A DNA stretch of 64,000 bases from Thalassobacillus pellis (GTDB lineage Bacteria; Bacillota; Bacilli; Bacillales; Halobacillaceae): contig NZ_JAFBDO010000001.1 in the NCBI RefSeq assembly GCF_016908295.1, forward strand, positions 744,001 through 808,000, written 5' to 3'. This document shows positions 1 through 7,630 of this stretch, piece by piece. The notes beneath the pieces are model-generated. The model made no database searches and was not told where the DNA came from. It saw only the letters and a list, made by a program, of their open reading frames with translations. How positions within the stretch are numbered: position 1 is the first letter of the stretch; every line of letters starts with the position of its first letter. The translations under genes and the position numbers were made by a program.

Positions 1-671
1 GAATGCCTGTCCCAATGCTGCTAAAAATACAGACGGATCCCCTAATACAGACCAGTCTGGCGTAAACAGGAATTCAATTCCTGCCCATGCACCATCAAGC
101 GAAAGACTGTATATAGCTAGTCCAACCAGTAACAATGCTAAAGTCGGCATGAATATTTTGTTAGCCAGCTCAATCCCTTTTTTTACACCGCTATAAACAA
201 TGACGATTGTAAGGGCAATGAACAATGCATGCCACAATATCGGATGCCATGCATGGGAAATGAACCCTCCGAATTCAGCCGCATACCCGCCAGCAGGCTC
301 GACGAAAAAGCCGCCGCTGATATAATTCCATAGGTAATAGATACACCAGCCGGCTACCACTCCATAAAAACTCAGTATCAGAAAGGCCGATAGCACTCCG
401 AAGAAACCAGTCATAAACCACGGGGTGCCTGGTGACAGGCGAGAAAAAGAACCAATCACATCACTCTGTGCCTTCCTACCGATACTTACTTCAGCCAACA
501 ATAAAGGTACGCCAATGATAAATACACAAAATAAATATAAGACCAGAAAGGCGCCTCCCCCATTCTCACCTGCAACATAGGAAAAGCGCCAGATATTTCC
601 TAATCCGACAGCAGATCCGATTGCAGCAAGCATGAAGCCCAGCTTAGAGGAAAACTTTTCTCTTTCCATTC
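1..671 (-). CDS. Sodium-dependent transporter, NSS/SNF family (3' end outside window)
   Basis: Secondary transporter of the neurotransmitter:sodium symporter family, expected to import an amino acid or similar small solute with Na+ at the cytoplasmic membrane. Only about the first 223 codons are present; the C-terminus lies beyond base 1. The ATG at 671-669 follows a GAGGAG ribosome binding site. The protein opens MEREKFSSKLGFMLAAIGSA and continues VGLGNIWRFSY, the TM1 sodium/substrate motif of the family; several hydrophobic segments follow. Substrate cannot be told. It reads away from the small gene at 785-940, which lies upstream on the same strand. Confidence 0.9.
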
Positions 672-784
672 GTTCCACTCCTCACTCTTGTTTTCAAATA
701 TTCCTCAGCATATCACAGATTTTTTTCTCTTACGACAGCCAATCAAAATCTTCAATTTTTTAACAGTATTCTGACCTATCAACT

Positions 785-940
785 TTACTGCTTTGGTTCA
801 AACTTTAAACACGCTGTACCTGTCGTCTTTTTGACGAGCACGGAAGGCATCTCCTTCGTCTTGAACCCATAGGCACGGCACCCTCGAGGAAATCCAGGAT
901 TCCATGTTGTAAAAAAATGACGGCAGCGGAAGCAATTCAT
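785..940 (-). CDS. 51-aa four-cysteine protein, conserved in Bacilli, function unknown
   Basis: A 51-codon gene starting ATG at 940 with a GAGGAA ribosome binding site about 8 nt upstream, stop TAA at 785-787. The protein begins MNCFRCRHFFTTWNPGFPRG and ends CLKFEPKQ. Cysteines are at positions 3, 6, 21 and 44, the first two as CxxC, which suggests a bound metal or a small redox domain. From memory, short proteins of this pattern (CxxCRHF...NPxFPRGCRAxGFK...FEP) occur widely in Bacilli and are sometimes mislabelled uracil-DNA glycosylase; that name is not supported here. It stands alone between the NSS transporter and the divergent ywaF-like gene. Confidence 0.72.
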   Translation of the reverse strand: MNCFRCRHFFTTWNPGFPRGCRAYGFKTKEMPSVLVKKTTGTACLKFEPKQ

Positions 941-1016
941 ACCAAATTCCTCGTTTCGTTTCCTATGTTAAAATAATAGCATAAGCACAAGTTTTCAACA
1001 TGGGAAGTGTAGCTAT

Positions 1017-1727
1017 ATGGAAAAATGGTTCAGCCCGTGGGTGGATCACCCGTTTACTATGTTTGGTGTCAGCCATATCGTAATGTTGGTGATTTATGCA
1101 CTGATACTCGTCAGTTTCTGCGCGGGAAGCCGCTGGATTTCTTCCAACCGCGAAATTTCCAGCTGGATCCGGTGGTTTTTGTTCAGTCTTCTCTTCGTTT
1201 CCGAAATATCCTATCAAGCGTGGGCAATCGTCAACGGATTGTGGAATGCTGCTGACTACCTTCCTCTGCACCTTTGCGGCATCGCTTCTTTAGCAGGAAT
1301 GGCGGCGTTAGCTTACCCTGCTCCTAAGCTTGTGCAAATTACCTTTTTCCTTGCTGTTATCCCCGCCTTTCTTGCCCTTCTTACGCCAGACTTGCCTCAT
1401 GACTACCAGCATTATCGATTTTGGAAATTTTTCCTTCATCATATGGCGATATCCTGGACGGGGATCTTTCTGATTATTGTTTATGAAGTTAAAATCAACT
1501 GGAGAAATGCTTTTGAAGTGTTTGGTTATGTAGCGCTATATGCAATCATCATCAGTTTTATTAACGAATCAATCGGCTCAAATTACCTTTATCTCGAACG
1601 TACACCTGCAACAGCTACTCCCTTGGATTATCTGGGTGAGGGCTGGTGGTATTATATAAATCTTTCTGCTCTTACACTTGGAGCTTTCCTGCTCCTTACC
1701 CTTCTATATAAACTGATAAAAAGATAG
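1017..1727 (+). CDS. TIGR02206/YwaF-like integral membrane protein
   Basis: A 236-residue polytopic membrane protein with about six or seven hydrophobic segments. It begins MEKWFSPWVDHPFTMFGVSH and has the conserved LPLHLCG segment after the second helix and a late NYLYLERTP loop, features of the TIGR02206 (YwaF) family. The biochemical function of that family is not known. The ATG at 1017 is preceded by a modest GGGAAG ribosome binding site. It is monocistronic, convergent with ctaE, and shares a bidirectional terminator with it. Confidence 0.8.
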   Translation: MEKWFSPWVDHPFTMFGVSHIVMLVIYALILVSFCAGSRWISSNREISSWIRWFLFSLLFVSEISYQAWAIVNGLWNAADYLPLHLCGIASLAGMAALAYPAPKLVQITFFLAVIPAFLALLTPDLPHDYQHYRFWKFFLHHMAISWTGIFLIIVYEVKINWRNAFEVFGYVALYAIIISFINESIGSNYLYLERTPATATPLDYLGEGWWYYINLSALTLGAFLLLTLLYKLIKR

Positions 1728-1728
1728 C

Positions 1729-1771
1729 AAACTGCCCCGAAGCATCTATTTTAAGAGCATCGGGGCAGTTT
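1729..1771. terminator. Bidirectional terminator between ywaF-like gene and ctaE
   Basis: Stem AAACTGCCCCGA / TCGGGGCAGTTT with an A-rich 5' flank and T-rich 3' flank, so it can end transcription from both converging genes. Confidence 0.8.
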
Positions 1772-1777
1772 CCACTT

Positions 1778-2353
1778 TTATAACAGGTATGGGGCATAGA
1801 CGATACTGATGATGAAAACCCAGATGATATCAACAAAGTGCCAGTAATAGATGAATACTTTGTGTTTTTCCTTAAACAACTGGAAAGGCTGCTTTTTCAA
1901 CTGTATCAATAAAATAATCATCCACCCTAACCCAAACACGACGTGGGAGGCATGGAGACCGACCAGCACGTAATAAGAAGACAGGAAGTTGCTGGTCGAT
2001 ATCAAATGACCTTCCTTTATAAATTTGTGAAATTCATGCATTTCAAAATACATGAAAGTTGCACCGAGAAGAAAGGTAAAGATAATGCCAGCTATAATCA
2101 TCTTGGTGCTTCGCTTATCTAGTCCTTTTTCCGCAATGAATATCGTCCCGCTGCTTGATAATAAAAAGATAGAAGCGAGGACGGTTGTTTTCATTTCGAA
2201 AATTTCGCTTGGATGGGGGCCAACCGGAGCCGGTGTGTAAATGATATAGGTCGCAAATAAGGTGCTGAACATGATTGCTTCCACACCTAAATAAATGAAA
2301 AATCCCATCCGTTTATCGGCAAATAAGTCCTGAGACATTGCTTTAGTACTCAT
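1778..2353 (-). CDS. ctaE: Cytochrome c oxidase subunit III
   Basis: Subunit III of a heme-copper cytochrome c oxidase in the cytoplasmic membrane, about 191 residues with five hydrophobic helices, the usual short Bacillus type. Conserved features include the ATYIIYTPAP loop after helix 1, a YVLVGLHASHVVFGLGW helix and a C-terminal YYWHFVDIIWVFI segment. The start chosen is ATG at 2353, behind a GGAGGAGAGCGAGG run, rather than an in-frame ATG at 2392 deep inside ctaD. This gives an 11-nt overlap with the ctaD stop, so translation is probably coupled. Last gene of ctaC-ctaD-ctaE; no subunit IV gene follows. Confidence 0.92.
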   Translation of the reverse strand: MSTKAMSQDLFADKRMGFFIYLGVEAIMFSTLFATYIIYTPAPVGPHPSEIFEMKTTVLASIFLLSSSGTIFIAEKGLDKRSTKMIIAGIIFTFLLGATFMYFEMHEFHKFIKEGHLISTSNFLSSYYVLVGLHASHVVFGLGWMIILLIQLKKQPFQLFKEKHKVFIYYWHFVDIIWVFIISIVYAPYLL

Positions 2354-4271
2354 CCTCGCTCTCCTCCTTTTCATAAGCAGGAATCCGTTCATCCTTAAAG
2401 GCGCGGTTCACAAAAAATACCAACACTAAAATTCCTCCGACAACCTGTACCCATATCCAATGGTATATAAAGCCGAAACTTAAGATAAACAAGGCAGCAG
2501 CTATGAGCATCGGCTGAACGGTTGGTGTCGATATCGGGATAGCACGTGGATGCTCTTCCACAGGAATAGGCTTGTCTTGTGTTTTTGCCCACCAGAGCAT
2601 ATCCCGGCGGTCGATGATCGGCATTTTCTCAAATGGATGCTCCGGTGAAGGAGAAGGAACTGTCCATTCCAATGTCCGGCCATCCCAAGGATCACCTCCG
2701 ACATTCTCTTCTTTCTTACGATGAGCCCTGTAGATATTCCAAATCAAGAACAACATCGAACCACCCATCAGGAAGGCTCCAATCGTACTAATAAAATTGT
2801 AAACAAAGACACCATCTTCCCACGTATAGTCATAAACCCGACGCGGCATACCATTGAGACCAGCAAGGTGCTGAGGGAAGAAGGTTAAATGAAATCCAAT
2901 TAAAAATAGCCAGAAATGCCATTTCCCAAGTTTGTCATTCAGCATTTTCCCAGTAATCTTCGGGTACCAGTAATAAATTCCGGCAAATGCCCCAAATATC
3001 GTTGACCCAATAATCACGTAATGGAAATGGGCAACCACGAAATAGGTATCGTGGTACTGCATGTCTGCAGCTGCTGAGGCAAGCATGACACCAGTGACCC
3101 CGCCCATGACAAAGGTCGGAATGAAACCCAGGGCAAACATCATCGGCGTTTGCATCCGAATGACGCCCCGCCTCATTGTGAACAGCCAGTTAAATATTTT
3201 GATACCGGTCGGAACGGCGATCATCATCGTTGTTATCGCAAAAAATGTATTGGCGAATGGTCCAAGTCCAACAGTGAACATATGATGCGCCCACACCATC
3301 AATCCGAGCAAGCCGATTAACGCCAGAGACAAAACCATGGAAGTGTAACCAAACACATTTTTTCTTGAGAAATTCGATATGATATCAGAAAAGATTCCGA
3401 ATGCCGGAAGGGCAAGAATATATACCTCCGGATGTCCGAAGATCCAAAACAAATGCTGCCAGTAGACAGGATGTCCCTGCGGTCCAAGAAAGAACGTCGC
3501 TCCATAGAACCGGTCAAATTGAAGCAGCAAAAGTGCAATAGCCAGCACCGGGAATGCAACCAGTATCAAGAAAGATGTAAATAACGTTGCCCAAGGAAAT
3601 AACGGCATCCTGGTTAACTTTAACCCCGGAGCACGTAATCTAAGTATAGTAACAATCATATTTATAGCGGCAAATATCGTACCTAGTCCGGACACTTGTA
3701 AGCCCATTATATAATAGTTGTTATTCGGCCCAGAGGTGAAATCTTCCGTGGACAGTGGTGTATAAGCGGTCCACCCGACGTTTGGAGCCGCGTTGAAAAA
3801 GAATGCCAGAAAGAAAATCGTTCCCCCTGTTACAAATAAGTATAGTCCGATTAAGTTCAAGAATGGGAATGCCAGATCATTCGCTCCAATCTGAAGTGGT
3901 ACAGCGACGTTCATCAAGCCGATCAGAAGTGGAGTGGCCACGAAGAAAATCATCATCGTTCCATGGGTGGTGAAAATTTCGTTATACTTTTCCCCCTGAA
4001 AGACCCAGAATTGATTTTCAGGAGTGGCCAGCTGCAGACGAATGAGCAATGCATCGATTCCCGCCCGAAAAAAGAATAGAACGGAGAAAAAAATATATAA
4101 TGTCCCTACTTTCCGATGATTGGTGCTAGTTGCGTAATCCCAAATCAAGGGCCAATGACGTTTTTTAGTGATCCAGTACAGGACAGGTGGCACACCGATA
4201 ATCATAAGAACCCAAGCCGCAATTACGTCTGTCGGTATGATGAGGAGTTCTCCAAATATATTGATTTCCAT
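2343..4271 (-). CDS. ctaD: Cytochrome c oxidase subunit I
   Basis: Catalytic subunit of an A-type heme-copper oxidase that reduces O2 to water and pumps protons. Counting from ATG 4271 (642 aa), the heme a ligand is H103 (TTHGTMM), the CuB/Tyr motif HPEVY is 280-284, the CuB pair is H329-H330 (WAHHMFTVG), and H415/H417 in HFHYV bind heme a3 and heme a. The ATG at 4271 is chosen over the GTG three codons upstream because AAAAGGGTG lies at proper spacing only for the ATG. It follows ctaC by 21 nt and overlaps ctaE. Confidence 0.97.
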   Translation of the reverse strand: MEINIFGELLIIPTDVIAAWVLMIIGVPPVLYWITKKRHWPLIWDYATSTNHRKVGTLYIFFSVLFFFRAGIDALLIRLQLATPENQFWVFQGEKYNEIFTTHGTMMIFFVATPLLIGLMNVAVPLQIGANDLAFPFLNLIGLYLFVTGGTIFFLAFFFNAAPNVGWTAYTPLSTEDFTSGPNNNYYIMGLQVSGLGTIFAAINMIVTILRLRAPGLKLTRMPLFPWATLFTSFLILVAFPVLAIALLLLQFDRFYGATFFLGPQGHPVYWQHLFWIFGHPEVYILALPAFGIFSDIISNFSRKNVFGYTSMVLSLALIGLLGLMVWAHHMFTVGLGPFANTFFAITTMMIAVPTGIKIFNWLFTMRRGVIRMQTPMMFALGFIPTFVMGGVTGVMLASAAADMQYHDTYFVVAHFHYVIIGSTIFGAFAGIYYWYPKITGKMLNDKLGKWHFWLFLIGFHLTFFPQHLAGLNGMPRRVYDYTWEDGVFVYNFISTIGAFLMGGSMLFLIWNIYRAHRKKEENVGGDPWDGRTLEWTVPSPSPEHPFEKMPIIDRRDMLWWAKTQDKPIPVEEHPRAIPISTPTVQPMLIAAALFILSFGFIYHWIWVQVVGGILVLVFFVNRAFKDERIPAYEKEESEDEY

Positions 4272-4292
4272 AACATTCACCCTTTTCCCCTG

Positions 4293-4979
4293 CTATTTCT
4301 TCTTACTTGATAACCATTCTTCAAAGTCTTGCTGAGAAACCACCTCAGTGGTAAACCTCATATCCGCATGCAATATCCCACAAAATTCCGCACATTTCCC
4401 TTGGTAGGTACCGGTTTTGTTTGGCACTACCTCCAGCTTATTTACAGTCCCAGGAATGACATCCTTCTTACCTGCCAGGCGAGGAACCCAGAAAGAATGG
4501 ATCACATCTTTAGATTTTAGATGAAATATTACATCCCTGTTTACAGGAAGAACTAATTTTTCGTGCGTTTTTTTTCCGTTTTCATACTCAAAGGTCCACT
4601 TGAACTGCTCTCCGGTAACATTGACATGTACGGTTTCTTCAGGGTTCGCACTTATGTTTGAGGCCTGATAAGTAATAATGACGGTCGGGATTGCCAGGCA
4701 AACGAGCAAAATAATTGGAAGAACTGTCCAGATTATCTCCAATGTCCGGTTCCCTTCCTCATGCTTCGGTATGTCATACCTGTTTTTATCCGTCTCCCGA
4801 TATTTTAATGTGAAAGCAACGAACAGGATGGTGACTACGCCCACCACCACCATCATGATCCAAAACCCGAGTTTAATAAGGAACGCCTGGTCGGAGGCTG
4901 TTTCGCTGACTGGATCGAGCGTCCTTAGATTGCATCCTGACAATAAAAATAGGAAGGTTAACATTAATAACTTTTTCAT
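4293..4979 (-). CDS. ctaC: Cytochrome c oxidase subunit II with CuA site, lipoprotein, no fused cytochrome c domain
   Basis: Subunit II (228 aa) accepts electrons from cytochrome c through CuA on the outer membrane face. The N-terminus MKKLLMLTFLFLLSGC has a lipobox (LSGC), then two transmembrane helices and a cupredoxin domain. The CuA ligands are visible: C196, E198, C200, H204 and M207 in KCAEFCGILHADM, with the first His near 161 (VIHSFW). This makes it a cytochrome c oxidase, not a quinol oxidase. It stops right after the cupredoxin domain and so lacks the C-terminal cytochrome c domain of Bacillus caa3 CtaC. First gene of the operon. Confidence 0.95.
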   Translation of the reverse strand: MKKLLMLTFLFLLSGCNLRTLDPVSETASDQAFLIKLGFWIMMVVVGVVTILFVAFTLKYRETDKNRYDIPKHEEGNRTLEIIWTVLPIILLVCLAIPTVIITYQASNISANPEETVHVNVTGEQFKWTFEYENGKKTHEKLVLPVNRDVIFHLKSKDVIHSFWVPRLAGKKDVIPGTVNKLEVVPNKTGTYQGKCAEFCGILHADMRFTTEVVSQQDFEEWLSSKKK

Positions 4980-5133
4980 GAGAACATCAACCTTTACCGC
5001 AAGATTTTGGAAACGTTATTAGTTTGTTTAACCTAACTTTGACCAGACAAAACGTATTTCCATTAGCAGCTTATATCCAAATTTCAAAGAAGTAATCTGA
5101 ACATTGAAATACTGGATAAAAGGGCATTAAATA

Positions 5134-5180
5134 AAACGGCTGCCTGCATCAGGTAATTATCACCTGGCAGGCAGCCGTTT
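5134..5180 (-). terminator. Terminator of ubiB-like/phasin-like operon
   Basis: Very strong hairpin, AACGGCTGCCTGC paired with GCAGGCAGCCGTT, with a second internal stem AGGT/ACCT, followed on the minus strand by a TTTTATTT run. Confidence 0.85.
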
Positions 5181-5188
5181 GTTTATAA

Positions 5189-5509
5189 TCAAGTTCCCAT
5201 GGGAGGCTGGCCTTCATCTTTGAGCAGTTTTTCCAGCCGCACGACTCTCGCTTCCAAAATTTCGTATTCATCCTTTGTCACAAAACCCAGATCTTTCACT
5301 CTTTCCTTCATTTTGGCTTTACCTTGCTCATTCCATTCCGCATCCTTCTCCTGACCTTTTTCCGCGAATTCTTTAAACATCTCTCTTGCCTGAGATGGGC
5401 TGACGTCACCTCGCTTCACCAATTCATCAAGCATTTTCTCTGCCTTTTCCTTCCCGCTTAAGGCTGCTCCCAATCCTACATAAAATCCTTTTTTCAACAA
5501 ATCACTCAT
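5189..5509 (-). CDS. Phasin-like coiled-coil protein (PHA granule-associated family)
   Basis: A 106-residue, charged, alpha-helical protein: MSDLLKKGFYVGLGAALSGK, then EKAEKMLDELVKRGDVSPSQ, ending in a leucine-heptad coiled coil (EYEILEARVVRLEKLLK). This architecture matches the short phasin/PhaF-PhaI-like family that coats polyhydroxyalkanoate granules; many Bacillaceae members have no proven link to PHA. Its ATG overlaps the stop of the upstream UbiB-family kinase by 8 nt, so the two are translationally coupled and probably act together. No PHA synthase gene is in the window. Confidence 0.72.
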   Translation of the reverse strand: MSDLLKKGFYVGLGAALSGKEKAEKMLDELVKRGDVSPSQAREMFKEFAEKGQEKDAEWNEQGKAKMKERVKDLGFVTKDEYEILEARVVRLEKLLKDEGQPPMGT

Positions 5510-7202
5510 TATCTTTACTCCTCCTCTGATTGATTGTAGTTACCATTTGATGGTGCTTGACTCCATTTACAAAAAGACCTAACAAACCTAAAAGAGCAAC
5601 AGTTACCCCAACCCACATCAAGGCAGCAGCCTGCATCTCGTACATATATAAGCCCAAAACAGCACCTGCAATCATCGTAATGAAAGATAATAGTCCGTAA
5701 AACAAATAGTATTGATGGAACAAGTAATTACGCTGTTTTTCCACGTCCCATTCCCTGTCTTTGTCGCCGCTTTCCAGAAAGCCGATTAATGCACGCGGAA
5801 ATGACATCAACGGCCTTACGGTTTCTCCTGCCACCTCTTTATAAAAAGAAGTCTTGGACTCCTCTCCGCTCATCCATTCCCTTATCACCGGTTTTCCCCA
5901 TTCCATCAAGTCAATTTGAGGATAAACGGTCGTCAGCACACCGATGATAATCGATGTCGCCCTTCCCAGAAAGGCATAATCCGCCGGGAGTTGAATGGGC
6001 TGATTCTTCACTAATTTCTGAACGTCTTCCATGATATATTGCATCATATTCGCATCAAGCTTACGAAATTCTCCATCAAGATACATCTCGGTAGTTTCTT
6101 TAAGTAATTTTTTCAAACGTTCCGTATTCGCATGCTCAAGCAGAAAATTCATGTTTTTCAAAGCCTGGATGACCCGGTCATAGTCATCGAGAATGAAGCC
6201 CTGTATCATCTTCCGGATATAATTGACATCCTGCTTTTTGATATCCCCGACCATCCCGAAATCGATAATGACGACAGTTCCATCTTCCTTCAGCATCAAA
6301 TTCCCAGGGTGAGGATCAGAATGAAACATTCCTGCCTTGAGGAACTGCTCGACACATAAATCAAATAACGTCCTGGCTACACGCTCCCGGCTGATTCCAT
6401 TCCTTTTGATGAACCCGAGATCGGTCACTTTCGCCCCTTCGATCCATTCCATAACCAGCACCCGCTGGGTCGAAAGATCACTATAATAATCCGGGATATA
6501 TACTTCCGGCAGGTCCTTGAACCGCTTTTTAAAATGCGTCCCATTCCTGAGCTCCTGCTTGAAATCCAGTTCATTGCTCATCACCGTAACAAGCTCGCGG
6601 TACAATGCCACCAGATCAGCCTTTTTTCCGAACCGGGAAAATTTGCGCAGCATCCAGAAAACAATACGTAGTGCTTTGAAATCCATATGGAAAATATCTT
6701 TCACGCGATATCTCTGCACCTTTATCGCAACAGGGGTTCCATCTTTCAGATACCCTTTATAAACTTCACCGATCGAAGCGGACGCTACTGCCTCTTCATT
6801 AATGTCACTAAGGTATTCATCCATACCCCCTCCCCATTCTTCTTCTATAATCTCTTTCGAATACTTAAACTCAATCGGCTTGACCCTGTCGACCAGCCCT
6901 TCCAGTTCTTTAATAAAGACCTCCGGAAGTAAATCCGCCCGTGAACTAAGAAACTGACCAAACTTGATCAGCAGACCGCCGAGCCTGATCGACTTTATCC
7001 GATACTCTCTCGCCTGCTTAGCCAGAAGATCGTTCCACTCTTGTTTCGTCTCCTCATCCCAAATCCGACGAGTTTTCTGAAACCAAAACAATTGCAGCAT
7101 GAACTTGGCTGACATCCAGACGATGACAGCAATTCTGTAAATAGATATGTATTTCCAGCGACCATCCATCTGCCTCATCCTTTCCAGACTCTTGCTGTTC
7201 AA
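5502..7202 (-). CDS. ABC1/AarF/UbiB-family atypical kinase
   Basis: A 566-residue atypical protein-kinase-like protein. Family hallmarks are in order: the KxGQ motif (K80-Q83 in LLIKFGQFLSSR), the Ala-rich nucleotide loop (AVASASIGEVYKG, about 138-150), the catalytic Lys in VAIKVQR (K161), the HSDPHPGN loop (294-301) and DFG (314-316). Two hydrophobic helices lie at the C-terminus (about 505-555), so it is membrane anchored. Family members control isoprenoid-quinone or lipid metabolism; as a menaquinone organism the partner is probably not ubiquinone. A phasin-like gene overlaps its 3' end. Confidence 0.88.
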   Translation of the reverse strand: MNSKSLERMRQMDGRWKYISIYRIAVIVWMSAKFMLQLFWFQKTRRIWDEETKQEWNDLLAKQAREYRIKSIRLGGLLIKFGQFLSSRADLLPEVFIKELEGLVDRVKPIEFKYSKEIIEEEWGGGMDEYLSDINEEAVASASIGEVYKGYLKDGTPVAIKVQRYRVKDIFHMDFKALRIVFWMLRKFSRFGKKADLVALYRELVTVMSNELDFKQELRNGTHFKKRFKDLPEVYIPDYYSDLSTQRVLVMEWIEGAKVTDLGFIKRNGISRERVARTLFDLCVEQFLKAGMFHSDPHPGNLMLKEDGTVVIIDFGMVGDIKKQDVNYIRKMIQGFILDDYDRVIQALKNMNFLLEHANTERLKKLLKETTEMYLDGEFRKLDANMMQYIMEDVQKLVKNQPIQLPADYAFLGRATSIIIGVLTTVYPQIDLMEWGKPVIREWMSGEESKTSFYKEVAGETVRPLMSFPRALIGFLESGDKDREWDVEKQRNYLFHQYYLFYGLLSFITMIAGAVLGLYMYEMQAAALMWVGVTVALLGLLGLFVNGVKHHQMVTTINQRRSKDNE

Positions 7203-7630
7203 ATACCCTATTTTGGCTCGCTCAATCTTACAATTGATGTGACATATGACAGCAAAAAGAACTCACCGGCCCATATGTATTAACATCTGCCGGTCGGAGT
7301 TATCAGCGGTTTGCGGCATAGAATCAGCTGTCGAGGCGCAGTTATCAGCGGAAGGTTACTCTTATCTGGGGAATTACGAAAAGTTTGCTGTATTTCAGTA
7401 TGAACACCCTGTCTTTTGCACCCCAAAACTTAATCATGGAGTCCCTGACTATTTCCCTCATTTTCCATGTTATTTTTACAAAATAGGCATTAATTCACCA
7501 TCGATTGATACTTTCCGCCTACCAATATGACAAAAATCACCCTGAAATCACTATTCCCAATTTTCAAAAACTTTACGATAATAAGAAACATATGGAAATA
7601 TTCCATGAATACTAGGGGGAGGAATGCACA
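7203..7630. other. Intergenic region upstream of the M6 protease
   Basis: No convincing gene. A 94-codon frame on the plus strand has no ribosome binding site and an uneven composition. The 11-mer GTTATCAGCGG occurs twice, at 7299-7309 and 7341-7351. A 15-bp palindrome sits at 7592-7606, next to the protease ribosome binding site. Confidence 0.6.
7592..7606. promoter_or_regulatory. 15-bp palindrome just upstream of the M6 protease gene
   Basis: Perfect inverted repeat ATGGAA-ATA-TTCCAT ending about 8 nt before the AGGGGGAGG ribosome binding site. Its position fits an operator or a 5'-UTR hairpin that limits translation; no regulator can be named. Confidence 0.4.

Noticed and set aside
7246-7530. 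94-codon open frame on the plus strand
   Set aside because: No ribosome binding site, contains repeated GTTATCAGCGG, and composition unlike the neighbouring genes.
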